Assembly (NCBI RefSeq): GCF_041477585.1
Contig: NZ_JBGNYA010000001.1
Coordinates: forward strand, 2,790,001-2,854,000
DNA length: 64,000 nucleotides
Direction: 5' to 3'
From: Halobellus sp. MBLA0158
GTDB taxonomy: Archaea > Halobacteriota > Halobacteria > Halobacteriales > Haloferacaceae
The notes beneath the pieces were generated by a model, which made no database searches, was not told the DNA's origin, and saw only the letters and a program-made list of their open reading frames with translations. Positions 51,067-60,765 of this stretch are shown here, in pieces. The position numbers were made by a program, and so were the translations under genes. The number at the start of each line of letters is the position of its first letter. The stretch's first letter is position 1.

Positions 51067-51596
51067 GCAGCGAAGCCGACAGCGAGGCCGAGTTCCACGA
51101 GATGCGCGAGCCGCGCATCGAGAAGGTCGTCGTCCACATGGGCGTCGGCGAGGGCGGTCGCGAGCTCGCGAACGCCGAGGAGATCCTCGAAGAGATCGCC
51201 GGCCAGGAGGCCGTCCGCACGACGGCCACGCGCGCCGCGACGCAGTTCGGCGCCCGCACCGGGGACCCGGTCGGCGCGAAGGTCACCCTCCGTGGCGACC
51301 GCGCACACGAGTTCCTGGAGACGGCGCTTCCGATCGCGGACCTGAACGAGCGGCAGTTCGACGACACCGGCAACTTCAGCTTCGGCGTCGAGGAACACAC
51401 CGAGTTCCCGTCCCAGGAGTACGATCCCCAGATCGGGATCTACGGGCTGGACGTGACGGTCAACCTCGTCCGTCCGGGCTACCGCGTCTCGAAGCGCGAC
51501 AAGGCGTCGCGCTCGATTCCGGAGTCGCACCGCCTGACGCCCGAGGACGCCATCGCGTTCCTCGAAGACGCCTTCGACGTGGAGGTCACCAAATGA
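51063..51596 (+). CDS. rpl5: Ribosomal protein uL5
   Basis: Large-subunit 5S rRNA-binding protein of 177 aa. [20 protein letters not shown], the P-site loop [18 protein letters not shown], and [20 protein letters not shown] are family segments. It overlaps uS14 by four bases. Confidence 0.96.
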   Translation: MSSEADSEAEFHEMREPRIEKVVVHMGVGEGGRELANAEEILEEIAGQEAVRTTATRAATQFGARTGDPVGAKVTLRGDRAHEFLETALPIADLNERQFDDTGNFSFGVEEHTEFPSQEYDPQIGIYGLDVTVNLVRPGYRVSKRDKASRSIPESHRLTPEDAIAFLEDAFDVEVTK

Positions 51597-51769
51597 GCGA
51601 ATCAGAGACAGAACAGACGGGCGAGCACGCGAGCCGGCGCACGGGACAGACCCACGAGTGCCGCCGCTGCGGCCGCAATCAGGGTCTCGTCGGCAAGTAC
51701 GAGATCTACCTGTGCCGCCAGTGCTTCCGCGAGGTCGCCCGCGATATGGGATTCAAGAAGTACCGATAA
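51593..51769 (+). CDS. rps14: Ribosomal protein uS14 (zinc form)
   Basis: A 58-aa small-subunit protein with the four-Cys zinc ribbon [20 protein letters not shown] followed by QC. The acidic N-terminal 25 residues are a halophilic extension. It overlaps uL5 by four bases, and uS8 begins two bases after its stop. Confidence 0.95.
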   Translation: MSESETEQTGEHASRRTGQTHECRRCGRNQGLVGKYEIYLCRQCFREVARDMGFKKYR

Positions 51770-51771
51770 TT

Positions 51772-52164
51772 ATGGCAGGAAACGATCCACTGGCCGACGC
51801 GCTCGCCGGCGTCGACAACGCCGAGAGCGTGGGCCACCTGTCGCACGAGATACAGCCCGCCTCGAACGTCATCGGCTCCGTCCTCGAGGTCTTCTACGAC
51901 CGCGGGTACATCGACGGCTTCGAGTTCGTCGACGACGGCAAGGCCGGCCTGTTCGAGGTCGAACTGAACGGCGCGATCAACGAATGTGGCGCCGTCAAGC
52001 CCCGCTACTCGGCGGGCGCAGACGAGTTCGAGAAGTGGGAGAAGCGATACCTCCCCGCCCGCGACTACGGGACGCTCATCGTCACGACGAGCCACGGCGT
52101 GATGAGCCACTACGACGCCCGCGATCAGGGCATCGGTGGCCAAGTAATCGCCTACGTGTACTGA
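51772..52164 (+). CDS. rps8: Ribosomal protein uS8
   Basis: Small-subunit assembly protein of 130 aa. [20 protein letters not shown] and the C-terminal core [20 protein letters not shown] are typical of the archaeal form. The ATG at 51772 is the first in frame after the uS14 stop. Confidence 0.96.
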   Translation: MAGNDPLADALAGVDNAESVGHLSHEIQPASNVIGSVLEVFYDRGYIDGFEFVDDGKAGLFEVELNGAINECGAVKPRYSAGADEFEKWEKRYLPARDYGTLIVTTSHGVMSHYDARDQGIGGQVIAYVY

Positions 52165-52168
52165 GACA

Positions 52169-52705
52169 ATGACCAGAGTAGAAATCGAAATTCCGGACGA
52201 GGTCTCCGCTGAGGTGTCCAATCTCGATCTGACGGTCGAGGGGCCGAACGGGAGCGTCACGCGGACGCTCTGGTACCCCTCCGTCAGCGTCAGCGTCGAG
52301 GACGGCCACGTCGTCATCGCCTCCGAGGAGGAGGACGCCAAGACGAACGCGACCGTCGGGACCTTCGAGAGCCACGTGTCGAACATGATCCACGGGGTCA
52401 CCGAAGGCTGGGAGTACGAGATGGAAGTCTACTACGCCCACTTCCCGATGCAGGTCAACGTCGAGGGCGACGAGGTCGTCATCGAGAACTTCCTCGGCGA
52501 GCGCGCCGAGCGACGGACGCCCATCCGCGGAGACACGGAGGTACAGGTCGACGGCGAGACGGTCACCCTGACGGGCCCCTCGAAAGAGGACGTCGGGCAG
52601 ACCGCCGCCGACATCGAACAGCTCACTCGCGTGAACGACAAGGACACGCGCGTCTTCCAGGACGGCGTCTACATCACGCAGAAACCCCAGACCGGAGGTG
52701 CCTAA
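52169..52705 (+). CDS. rpl6: Ribosomal protein uL6
   Basis: Large-subunit protein of 178 aa near the sarcin-ricin loop, with two similar domains. RVEIEIPDEVSAEVSNLDLT, VEGPNGSVTRTLWYPSVSV and VTLTGPSKEDVGQTAADIEQ are diagnostic. It precedes eL32 by three bases. Confidence 0.96.
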   Translation: MTRVEIEIPDEVSAEVSNLDLTVEGPNGSVTRTLWYPSVSVSVEDGHVVIASEEEDAKTNATVGTFESHVSNMIHGVTEGWEYEMEVYYAHFPMQVNVEGDEVVIENFLGERAERRTPIRGDTEVQVDGETVTLTGPSKEDVGQTAADIEQLTRVNDKDTRVFQDGVYITQKPQTGGA

Positions 52706-52708
52706 GCG

Positions 52709-53443
52709 ATGGCAGAAGACGAAGACGTCGACGCTGAATCCGAGACCGAAGACGCGATCGAGTCGCTCGAAGACATCAGCGGCGTCGGCCCCTCGAAGGC
52801 GGACGCGCTGCGCGAGGCCGGCTACGAGTCGGTCGACGACGTGAAGGCGGCCAGCCAGTCCGAACTCGCCGACGTCGACGGCGTCGGCAACGCGCTCGCG
52901 GCCCGCATCAAGGCGGACGTGGGCGGACTCGAAGTCTCCGAGGAGACCGAGGCCGAAGTCGAAGACGAAAGCGAGGAGGAGGAAGCCGACGAGGACGTCG
53001 AGACCGAACTCCGCCCCCGCGGCCACGCCGACAAGACGCCCGACCTCGACGAGGAGACGGCGCGCGCGCTCGGCCAGAAGCACCGCGAGGGCAAGCCGGC
53101 GTTCCGTCGGCAGAAGTACCACGCGAAGAAGCGCGTGCCCGAATCGTGGCGCAAGCCCCGCGGCAACCTCTCGAAGCAGCGCCGCGGCATCAAGGGCAAG
53201 GGCGATATGGTCGAGGCGGGCTTCCGCTCGCCGAAGGCCGCCCGCGGACTCCACCCCTCGGGCTTCGAGGAGGTCCGCGTCCACAACGTCGACGACCTCG
53301 AAGGCGTCGACGGCGACACCCAGGCCGTCCGCATCGCCTCGAAGGTCGGCGCGCGCAAACGCGAACAGATCGAAGAGGAAGCCGAGGACCGCGAGATCCG
53401 CGTCCTCAATCCGACCTACGTCGAAGTGGAGGTCGAAGAATGA
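52709..53443 (+). CDS. rpl32e: Ribosomal protein eL32 with N-terminal helix-hairpin-helix
   Basis: Large-subunit protein of 244 aa. The C-terminal half is the eL32 core ([60 protein letters not shown]). The N-terminal about 100 residues hold a helix-hairpin-helix pair ([20 protein letters not shown] and [20 protein letters not shown]) and an acidic linker, an extension found in haloarchaea. Overlaps eL19 by four bases. Confidence 0.95.
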   Translation: MAEDEDVDAESETEDAIESLEDISGVGPSKADALREAGYESVDDVKAASQSELADVDGVGNALAARIKADVGGLEVSEETEAEVEDESEEEEADEDVETELRPRGHADKTPDLDEETARALGQKHREGKPAFRRQKYHAKKRVPESWRKPRGNLSKQRRGIKGKGDMVEAGFRSPKAARGLHPSGFEEVRVHNVDDLEGVDGDTQAVRIASKVGARKREQIEEEAEDREIRVLNPTYVEVEVEE

Positions 53444-53895
53444 CGGACCTGAAATCACAGAAGCGTATGGCCGCCGACGTCCTCGACGTCGGTAAGGACC
53501 GCGTCTGGTTCGATCCCGACGAACAGGCCGAGATCGCGGAGGCCATCACCCGCGAGGACATCCGCGACCTGGTCGACCAGGGGACCATTCGCGCCAAGGA
53601 CGCGAAGGGCAACTCCAAGGGTCGCGCCCGCGAGCGCGCAGAGAAGCGCGCCTACGGCCACCGCAAGGGCCCCGGCTCCCGCAAGGGGAAGGCCGGCGGC
53701 CGGAAGAACTCGAAAGACGAATGGGTCAGCCGCATCCGCGCTCAGCGTCGTCGCCTGAAGGAACTGCGCGACGACGGCCCGCTCAATCCGACGCAGTACC
53801 GCGAAGTGTACAACAAGGCGTCGGGTGGCGAGTTCGAGGACGTGGCGCGGCTCGAAGCGTACATCAGAAACAACTACGACGTGGAGATAGAATAA
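53440..53895 (+). CDS. rpl19e: Ribosomal protein eL19
   Basis: Large-subunit protein of 151 aa found in archaea and eukaryotes. [20 protein letters not shown] at the start and [20 protein letters not shown] in the middle are typical. It overlaps eL32 by four bases and shares one base with the uL18 start. Confidence 0.96.
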   Translation: MTDLKSQKRMAADVLDVGKDRVWFDPDEQAEIAEAITREDIRDLVDQGTIRAKDAKGNSKGRARERAEKRAYGHRKGPGSRKGKAGGRKNSKDEWVSRIRAQRRRLKELRDDGPLNPTQYREVYNKASGGEFEDVARLEAYIRNNYDVEIE

Positions 53896-54449
53896 TGGCA
53901 ACAGGACCACGCTACAAGGTGCCGATGCGACGTCGGCGCGAGGTCCGGACGGACTACCACCAGAGGTTGCGCCTGCTGAAATCGGGCAAGCCCCGCCTCG
54001 TTGCTCGCGTGAGCAACAACCACATCAGGGCGCAGCTGATCACCCCCGGACCCGACGGCGACGAAACGCACGCGGCCGCGTCCTCCGAGGACCTGGAAGC
54101 GTACGGCTGGGAGGCCCCCACGGGCAATCTCCCCAGCGCGTACCTCACGGGCTTCCTCGCCGGGACGCGCGCCGTCGAGGCCGGCCTCGACGAGGCCGTC
54201 CTCGACATCGGACTGAACACCGCGACGCCCGGCAACAAGGTGTTCGCGGTGCAGGAAGGAGCGATAGACGCTGGCTTGGAGATCCCCCACAACGAGTCGG
54301 TGCTCGCCGACTGGTCGCGCAACCGCGGCGAACACATCGCCGAGTACGCCGAGCAGCTCGACGAGCCCCTCTACTCGGGGGACTTCGACGCCACGAAACT
54401 CCCTGAGCACTTCGACGACGTGCTCGAACGACTGCAGGAGGACGCATGA
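53895..54449 (+). CDS. rpl18: Ribosomal protein uL18
   Basis: 5S rRNA-binding protein of 184 aa, archaeal (L5/L18) type. [40 protein letters not shown] and [20 protein letters not shown] identify it. It overlaps uS5 by four bases. Confidence 0.96.
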   Translation: MATGPRYKVPMRRRREVRTDYHQRLRLLKSGKPRLVARVSNNHIRAQLITPGPDGDETHAAASSEDLEAYGWEAPTGNLPSAYLTGFLAGTRAVEAGLDEAVLDIGLNTATPGNKVFAVQEGAIDAGLEIPHNESVLADWSRNRGEHIAEYAEQLDEPLYSGDFDATKLPEHFDDVLERLQEDA

Positions 54450-55099
54450 GTCAAAGCAACAACGACGGCTGGACGCCGCGCACGCGGCTCGGCCGAATGG
54501 TACAGGACGGCGACGTCACCTCGATGGAGCAGGCGCTCAACACGGGCCTGCCCCTGAAGGAACCCGAGCTCGTCGACCAGCTCCTCCCCGGACTGGACGA
54601 CGAGGTGCTGGACATCAATATGGTCCAGCGGATGACCGACTCCGGTCGCCGGGTGAAGTTCCGCTGTGTCGTCGCCATCGGGAACCGCGACGGCTACCTC
54701 GGCTACGCCGAGGCCCGCGACGATCAGGTCGGCTCGGCGATCCAGAAGGCGATCGACGTCGCGAAGCTGAACATCATCTCGGTCGACCGCGGCTCCGGCT
54801 CGTGGGAGGACTCCGCCGGCGGCGTCAACTCCCTCACCCGGAAGGCCGAGGGGAAGGCCGGCTCGGTCACGGTCGAAGTGATGCCCGCCCCGCAGGGGCT
54901 CGGGCTCGCCGCGGCCGAGACCGTCCGCAACATCCTCGAACTGGCGGGCGTCCAGGACGCCTGGACCCGCTCGAACGGGAACACGCGGACGACGGTCAAC
55001 CTCGCGAAGGCGACCTACAACGCGCTGAAGAACGCCTCCCAGTCGCGGACGCCCCGACGCGCCGCGGCCAAACAGGCCGAAGCGGAGGTGGACGAGTGA
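54446..55099 (+). CDS. rps5: Ribosomal protein uS5
   Basis: Small-subunit protein of 217 aa linked to decoding accuracy. The double-stranded RNA-binding part has [20 protein letters not shown] and [20 protein letters not shown]; the C-terminal part has [20 protein letters not shown]. It shares one base with the uL30 start. Confidence 0.96.
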   Translation: MSQSNNDGWTPRTRLGRMVQDGDVTSMEQALNTGLPLKEPELVDQLLPGLDDEVLDINMVQRMTDSGRRVKFRCVVAIGNRDGYLGYAEARDDQVGSAIQKAIDVAKLNIISVDRGSGSWEDSAGGVNSLTRKAEGKAGSVTVEVMPAPQGLGLAAAETVRNILELAGVQDAWTRSNGNTRTTVNLAKATYNALKNASQSRTPRRAAAKQAEAEVDE

Positions 55100-55563
55100 T
55101 GCAGGCGGTCGTCCAACTGCGCGGCGAAGTCAATATGAGCACGGCGGTCCACGACACGCTCAAGATGCTCAACATCCACCGCGTGAACCACTGCACCTTC
55201 GTCCCCGAGACCGAGACGTACCGGGGAATGATCACGAAGGTCAACGACTTCGTCGCTCACGGCGAGCCGAGCGTCGACGCCGTCGAGACGGTGCTCCGCA
55301 CGCGCGCGGAGCCCGAGCACGGCGACGCCGACATCGACGAGGCGTGGCTGTCCGAGAACACCGACTACGACTCCTTCGAGGCGCTCGCGGAGGCGCTCGT
55401 CGACGAGGAGACGACCCTCAAAGAGCAGGGGCTCTCGCCCGTGCTGCGGCTCCACCCGCCGCGCGGCGGCCACCGCGGCCAGAAGCACCCGACGAGCGAG
55501 GGCGGTCAGCTCGGCAAGCATCAGACCGAAGAGATCGACGAACTCCTGGAGGCGATGCGATGA
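55099..55563 (+). CDS. rpl30: Ribosomal protein uL30
   Basis: Large-subunit protein of 154 aa, the long archaeal form. [20 protein letters not shown] and [20 protein letters not shown] are the conserved N-terminal domain, and [20 protein letters not shown] lies near the end. It overlaps uL15 by four bases. Confidence 0.96.
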   Translation: MQAVVQLRGEVNMSTAVHDTLKMLNIHRVNHCTFVPETETYRGMITKVNDFVAHGEPSVDAVETVLRTRAEPEHGDADIDEAWLSENTDYDSFEALAEALVDEETTLKEQGLSPVLRLHPPRGGHRGQKHPTSEGGQLGKHQTEEIDELLEAMR

Positions 55564-56063
55564 CGTCGAAGAAGCGACGCCAGCGCGGTTCCCGGACCCA
55601 CGGCGGCGGCACGCACAAGAACCGGCGCGGCGCCGGACACCGCGGCGGCCGCGGCCGCGCGGGGCGGGACAAACACGAGTTCCACAACTACGAGCCGATC
55701 GGCAAACACGGCTTCAAGCGCCCCGAGGACTCCCAGCGGACGGTCGCGGAAGTGAACGTCCGCGAGATCGACGAGGACGCCGCGCTGCTCGCGGCCGACG
55801 GCCTCGCCGAGAAGGACGGCGACGCCTACCACGTCGACGCTCGGGACGTCGCAGACGACGCCGAGGACGCCGACTTCGTGAAGGTGCTCGGCGGCGGGCA
55901 GGTCCGCCAGGAGCTGCACGTCGTCGCCGACGCCTTCACCGACGGCGCCGTCGAACTCATCGAAGACGCCGGCGGCAGCGTCGAGCTCACAGAGCTCGGC
56001 GAGGAGATCGTCGCCGAGGCCGAAGCCGAAGAAGAAAGCGACGACGAAGACGCAGAGGAGTAA
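55560..56063 (+). CDS. rpl15: Ribosomal protein uL15
   Basis: Large-subunit assembly protein of 167 aa. [40 protein letters not shown] and KHGFKRPE are typical of the archaeal form. The last 25 residues are acidic. secY follows after three bases. Confidence 0.96.
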   Translation: MTSKKRRQRGSRTHGGGTHKNRRGAGHRGGRGRAGRDKHEFHNYEPIGKHGFKRPEDSQRTVAEVNVREIDEDAALLAADGLAEKDGDAYHVDARDVADDAEDADFVKVLGGGQVRQELHVVADAFTDGAVELIEDAGGSVELTELGEEIVAEAEAEEESDDEDAEE

Positions 56064-56066
56064 TCT

Positions 56067-57536
56067 ATGGGATGGAAGGAGGCCGCCGAACCGGTGCTGA
56101 CGCGGATGCCGTCAGTCGCGCGTCCGGAAGGACACGTCCCGTTCCGCCGGAAGCTCGGCTGGACCGCCGGGATCCTCGTGCTGTATTTCTTCCTGACGAA
56201 CATCACGATGTTCGGACTGCAGACGGGCGGTCCGGGCAGCGACTTCTACGGGCAGTTCCGTAGCATCCTCGCCGGCTCGCAGGGGTCGATCCTCCAGCTG
56301 GGGATCGGGCCGATCGTCACCGCGAGCATCGTTCTGCAGCTGCTCGGCGGAGCCGACCTCCTGGGGCTCGACACCAACGACCCCCGGGACCAGGTGCTCT
56401 ACCAGGGCCTCCAGAAGCTGCTCGTGGTCGTGATGATCTGTCTCACTGGGCTGCCGATGGTGTTCGCGGGCAACTTCCTGCCCCCGAGCGAGACGCTCGC
56501 GCAGTCGCTCGGCATCGGCACCGGCGGCGTCCGAGGCATCATCTTCGCGCAGATGTTCGTCGGCGGCGTCCTCATCCTATTTATGGACGAGATCGTGAGC
56601 AAGTGGGGCGTCGGGAGCGGCGTCGGGCTGTTCATCATCGCCGGCGTCAGCCAGCAGCTCGTCGCCGGGCTGTTCAGCTGGCAGAGCCTCGGCGGCCAGA
56701 GCGGCTTCTTCCCGACGTGGGTCGGCATCATCACCGGCGCCGTCGAGATCGGCTCGCCGCTCACCGCCGGCGGGCTCTCGGATCTGTTCCTCGGCCAGGG
56801 CCAACTGCTCGCGCTCATCACGACGATCCTCATCTTCGCGATCGTCGTCTACGCCGAGAGCGTCCGCGTCGAGATTCCCCTCTCGCACGCGAACGTGAAG
56901 GGCGCCCGCGGACGCTTCCCCGTGAAGCTCATCTACGCGAGCGTCCTGCCGATGATCCTCGTCCGCGCGCTGCAGGCGAACCTCCAGTTCCTCGGGCAGA
57001 TCCTGAACAACTGGTGGACGGGGATGCCCGCCTGGCTCGGCCAGTACACCCAGGGCCAGGTCACCGGCGGCCTGTTCTGGTATCTCGCGCCGATCCAGTC
57101 CCGACAGGACTGGATGTGGTTCCTCGGGTTCACCTCCCAGGAGCCCGCGGCGATCGCCGTGCGCGTCGCGATCGACCTGATCTTCATGATCATCGGCGGC
57201 GCGATCTTCGCGATCTTCTGGGTCGAGACGACGGGAATGGGTCCCGAAGCGACGGCCCGGCAGATCCAGAACTCGGGGATGCAGATCCCCGGCTTCCGCC
57301 GGAACCCGCAGGTGATCGAGAAGGTGATGGAGCGGTACATCCCGCAGGTGACCGTCATCGGCGGTGCCCTCGTCGGGCTGCTCGCCGTGCTGGCGAATAT
57401 GCTCGGCACCATCGGCGGCGTCTCCGGGACGGGGCTGCTGCTTACGGTCTCTATCACGTACAAACTGTACGAAGAGATCGCCGAGGAGCAGCTGATGGAG
57501 ATGCACCCGATGATGCGCGAGATGTTCGGCGACTGA
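56067..57536 (+). CDS. secY: Preprotein translocase subunit SecY
   Basis: The pore of the Sec translocon in the cytoplasmic membrane, 489 aa with ten helices. It starts MGWKEAAEPVLTRMPSVARP and shows the helix-1 region GWTAGILVLYFFLTNITMFG, the plug region near IVLQLLGGADLLGLDTNDPR, the cytosolic loop SHANVKGARGRFPVKLIYAS, and the last helices with KLYEEIAEEQLMEMHPMMRE. It closes the ribosomal superoperon here. Codon use matches its neighbours. Confidence 0.97.
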   Translation: MGWKEAAEPVLTRMPSVARPEGHVPFRRKLGWTAGILVLYFFLTNITMFGLQTGGPGSDFYGQFRSILAGSQGSILQLGIGPIVTASIVLQLLGGADLLGLDTNDPRDQVLYQGLQKLLVVVMICLTGLPMVFAGNFLPPSETLAQSLGIGTGGVRGIIFAQMFVGGVLILFMDEIVSKWGVGSGVGLFIIAGVSQQLVAGLFSWQSLGGQSGFFPTWVGIITGAVEIGSPLTAGGLSDLFLGQGQLLALITTILIFAIVVYAESVRVEIPLSHANVKGARGRFPVKLIYASVLPMILVRALQANLQFLGQILNNWWTGMPAWLGQYTQGQVTGGLFWYLAPIQSRQDWMWFLGFTSQEPAAIAVRVAIDLIFMIIGGAIFAIFWVETTGMGPEATARQIQNSGMQIPGFRRNPQVIEKVMERYIPQVTVIGGALVGLLAVLANMLGTIGGVSGTGLLLTVSITYKLYEEIAEEQLMEMHPMMREMFGD

Positions 57537-57676
57537 GCCGACCGCCGATCGGATCTTCCCTTCTCGCGACGCCCGAGATCGCCGCGCCAGTATCACTGAA
57601 TCGAAAAGTTTGCAAGCCGTGAGTCGAAACGGGGCGTAGAGTACGACGTAGCCCCCACGACGTACGCCCCTCAACG

Positions 57677-58870
57677 ATGAATTGGTCCTCCATCCTCCGC
57701 GCAGTCGTCGTATCGTCGCTCCTGATCAGCGGTGCCGGCGTCGCCGTGACGCCGGCTGCAGCCGCCCCGGCAGTGCAGATGTCGTCGGTGACGGTGACGC
57801 CGGACGATCCCGTCACGGGCGAGCGCGTCTCCATCGAGACGACCATCTCCAACCTCGAAAACAGCGACGCAACCGTCAGGATCACGGACATCTACGTCCG
57901 CGGGAGGGGATCTATCAACGAATACGCCAGGGTCGAAGATCTTGGCTCTGTCGCGCCGGGCGGATCGGTAACCGTTCCGGTGTCGACGACGTTCGAGACG
58001 CCGGGCCAAAAGCGGCTCACCGTCAACGTGGCCGTCCGGTACGGCGGCGGCTCGTACGAACGCTACACCTACCCGGTCTACATCGACGTGGAAGCGCCGG
58101 CGGTGAAGGCAGACCTCGCCGCGACGAATCAGGCCAACGGCACAGGAACGCGCGTCACTCTCACCAACTACGGGAACACGAACCTCACCGACGTGGAGCT
58201 CGTCGCCAGCGCCGACGGAGAGGAGATCGAGCGCAACTTCGTCTTCGATCTCGGGCCGGAGGCGAGCCGGTCGACCGTCTTCGACACCGACGACGTCGCG
58301 GCCGAGCGGATGACGGTCACCGCGCGGTACGCCGCCGCCGGCGAATCACATACGACGACGCTCGACGTCGACCTCGACGAGGCAGCGCCCGTTCTCGGCG
58401 AGATCCGGCTGACGGGAGTCGAAGCGACACAGACCGGCGGCGGCCTGCGGATCGAGGGCGACGCCGCTAACCTCGGCACCACCGACGCGGAGTCGGTCCT
58501 GGTGCGGATCCCCGACACCGAGACGGTGAGCCCGACCGCGCCCGCCGGCGAGTACTTCGTCGGCGCGGTCGAGGGCAGCGAGTTCGCGACTTTCGAGCTC
58601 ACCGCGTCGACGCCGCCGAACGCGTCGGTCTCCTCGGTCCCCGTCGAGATCACTTACATCGTCGACAACGAGCGCGTGACGACGACCCAACGGTTACAGA
58701 TAGACCCCGCGCCGGCGATGGGCTTCGGCGCCGGTCAGGCACCCGGCGGAGGCGGTCCCGGCGGCGGGCCGTCCGGCGGCTCCGGCGGGCCCCCGCTGAC
58801 GCTGATCGGCGGCGCCGTCGCGGTGCTCGTCGTCGTCGGGGGTATCGCGCTCTACCGCTGGCGGCAGTGA
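57677..58870 (+). CDS. Secreted CARDB-like surface protein with C-terminal anchor
   Basis: A 397-aa exported protein. A Sec-type signal (about 1-29, SSLLISGAGVAVTPAAAAPA) leads into several immunoglobulin-like CARDB/NEW3 beta domains, seen as repeats of the type SIETTISNLENSDATVRI, VTLTNYGNTNLTDVELV and GLRIEGDAANLGTTDAESV. A Gly/Pro-rich hinge precedes a membrane helix (LIGGAVAVLVVVGGIALY) and a short RWRQ end, so the protein should be anchored on the cell surface. Its stop overlaps the ABC ATPase start, which points to a three-gene export system with this protein as the outer part. Confidence 0.8.
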   Translation: MNWSSILRAVVVSSLLISGAGVAVTPAAAAPAVQMSSVTVTPDDPVTGERVSIETTISNLENSDATVRITDIYVRGRGSINEYARVEDLGSVAPGGSVTVPVSTTFETPGQKRLTVNVAVRYGGGSYERYTYPVYIDVEAPAVKADLAATNQANGTGTRVTLTNYGNTNLTDVELVASADGEEIERNFVFDLGPEASRSTVFDTDDVAAERMTVTARYAAAGESHTTTLDVDLDEAAPVLGEIRLTGVEATQTGGGLRIEGDAANLGTTDAESVLVRIPDTETVSPTAPAGEYFVGAVEGSEFATFELTASTPPNASVSSVPVEITYIVDNERVTTTQRLQIDPAPAMGFGAGQAPGGGGPGGGPSGGSGGPPLTLIGGAVAVLVVVGGIALYRWRQ

Positions 58871-59547
58871 GCGCGATGAGCGCGAGCGTCATCGAACTCC
58901 ACGGCGTGGTGAAGCGCTATCGGAGCGGCGAGGAGACGATCGAGGCGCTGAAAGGCGTCGACTTCACCGCCGACCGCGGCGAGATGGTCACCGTCATCGG
59001 CCCCTCCGGCTCCGGCAAGAGCACGATGCTCAATATGATCGGCCTGCTCGACACGCCCTCGGAGGGGACGGTCCACCTCGACGGCCACGACGTGACCGAC
59101 TTCTCCGAGGACGAACTCACCGAGGAGCGCCGCTCGGGCATCGGCTTCGTCTTCCAGGCGTTCCACCTCCTGCCGATGCTCACCGCCACCGAAAACGTCG
59201 AACTCCCCTCGATGTGGGACACAGACGTCGACCGCCGCGACCGCGCGGTCGACCTCCTGGAGCGCGTCGGCCTCGGCGACCGGCTCGACCACACGCCCGA
59301 TCAGCTGTCCGGCGGCCAACAGCAGCGCGTCGCCATCGCCCGCGCGCTCATCAACGAGCCCGACATCCTCCTCGCCGACGAGCCGACCGGCAACCTCGAC
59401 CAGGACACCGGCGCGACCATCCTGGACGAACTCACCCGGCTCAAGGAAGAAGAGAACATCGCCATCGTCGCCGTGACCCACGACGAGCAGCTGGTGGAGT
59501 ACGCCGACCGCGAGGTCAACCTCGTCGACGGGGTGATCGGGGAGTGA
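58867..59547 (+). CDS. ABC transporter ATP-binding protein, MacB/LolD-like
   Basis: A 226-aa ATPase. Walker A GPSGSGKST, the Q-loop FVFQAFHLLP, the signature LSGGQQQRVAIARAL, Walker B ILLADEPTGNLD and the H-loop VTHDEQ are all intact. The type (TGNLDQDTGATIL and the ENVELPSMW loop) matches the LolD/MacB group, which drives mechanotransmission rather than import. The GTG at 58867 gives the typical four-base overlap with the preceding stop; an ATG at 58876 is an alternative. It is coupled to the permease by a four-base overlap. Confidence 0.92.
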   Translation: MSAMSASVIELHGVVKRYRSGEETIEALKGVDFTADRGEMVTVIGPSGSGKSTMLNMIGLLDTPSEGTVHLDGHDVTDFSEDELTEERRSGIGFVFQAFHLLPMLTATENVELPSMWDTDVDRRDRAVDLLERVGLGDRLDHTPDQLSGGQQQRVAIARALINEPDILLADEPTGNLDQDTGATILDELTRLKEEENIAIVAVTHDEQLVEYADREVNLVDGVIGE

Positions 59548-60689
59548 GCATCGCCGATCTGCTGTGGCGCTTCCCGAGCGTCCAGATGGCCTGGCGGAAC
59601 CTCGGCCGGAACCGCGTGCGGACGGCGCTGGCGACGCTGGGGATCGTCATCGGCGTCGTCGCTATCGCGTCGCTCGGGATGGCCGGCGTCGCCATCCAAC
59701 AGCAGGCGACCTCGGACCTCGGCGGGATCGCCGACGAGGTGACGATCAGATCCGGCGTCGACAGCACCACGGACGGCGTCACCGACGAACAGGTCGACCG
59801 GATCCGGGATGTCGCCGGCACCGCCGCCGTCGTCCCCGAGAAGTCAAACAGCACCACGCTCACCGCGCGGGACGGCCGGGAGACGTTCGTGACCGTGACT
59901 GGCATCACGCAGGCGAGCACGCTGTATGAGGTCTCGACCGGCGACAACCCCGATCGCCTCCAGTCGGGGGCGCTTCTCAGCAACGACACCGCACAGCGGC
60001 TCGGCCTCGAACTCGGCGACCCCGTCGAGTACGACGGCCAGCTCTACCGGATCAGGGGGCTGATCGAGTCCGGCGGCGGCGGATTCGGCGGCGGCAACGA
60101 ACTCGTGCTCCCGCTCTCGGCGCTCGACGAGGACGAGCACTACGACTCGGTGACGATCGTCGCCGCCGACGGCGACGAGGCCCAGCGGATCGCCGACGCC
60201 ATCGAGACGCGGTTCAACGAGGGCGACGAGGAGATCCTGAGCGTGACGAGCTTCGCGAGCATCCAGGAGAACGTCGGGTCGTTCCTCAACACGCTCAATC
60301 TGGCGCTGATCGGCATCGGCTCGATCTCGCTGGTCGTCGCGAGCGTCGCGATCCTGAACGTGATGCTGATGAGCACGATCGAGCGCCGCGGCGAGATCGG
60401 CGTCCTCCGCGCGGTCGGCATCCGCCGCGGCGAGGTCCTGCGGATGATCCTCGCCGAGGCCGCGTTCCTGGGCGTCATCGGCGGGGTCGTCGGCGCCGCG
60501 CTGTCGCTTGGGGTCGGCCTCGCCGCCTTCGAGGTCCTGGTCGGGGACGCGACGCTCGTGTTCGGGTGGGCGAGTATCCGCTATCTCATCCTCGGCTTCG
60601 GCTTCGCGGTCGTCGCCAGCGTGTTGAGCGGGCTGTATCCGGCGTGGAAGGCCGCCAACGACCCGCCCGTCGAAGCGTTGCGGGGCTAA
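59544..60689 (+). CDS. ABC transporter permease, MacB/FtsX-like
   Basis: A 381-aa permease with the MacB-type layout: one N-terminal helix (TALATLGIVIGVVAIASLGM), a large extracytoplasmic domain at about 55-255, and three C-terminal helices (LALIGIGSISLVVASVAILN, AAFLGVIGGVVGAALSLGVG, ILGFGFAVVASVLSGLYPAW) ending in the conserved AWKAANDPPVEALRG. The GTG at 59544 overlaps the ATPase stop by four bases. With the surface CARDB-like protein it forms a probable lipid, lipoprotein or peptide transporter of the cell envelope. Confidence 0.9.
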   Translation: MSIADLLWRFPSVQMAWRNLGRNRVRTALATLGIVIGVVAIASLGMAGVAIQQQATSDLGGIADEVTIRSGVDSTTDGVTDEQVDRIRDVAGTAAVVPEKSNSTTLTARDGRETFVTVTGITQASTLYEVSTGDNPDRLQSGALLSNDTAQRLGLELGDPVEYDGQLYRIRGLIESGGGGFGGGNELVLPLSALDEDEHYDSVTIVAADGDEAQRIADAIETRFNEGDEEILSVTSFASIQENVGSFLNTLNLALIGIGSISLVVASVAILNVMLMSTIERRGEIGVLRAVGIRRGEVLRMILAEAAFLGVIGGVVGAALSLGVGLAAFEVLVGDATLVFGWASIRYLILGFGFAVVASVLSGLYPAWKAANDPPVEALRG

Positions 60690-60765
60690 GCGAAGGAGGG
60701 TCGGCAGCCGCGGTGGGCCGAACCGTCGCGCTTTTGCCCGCGGATCCGGTACCTCCACCGACCGA

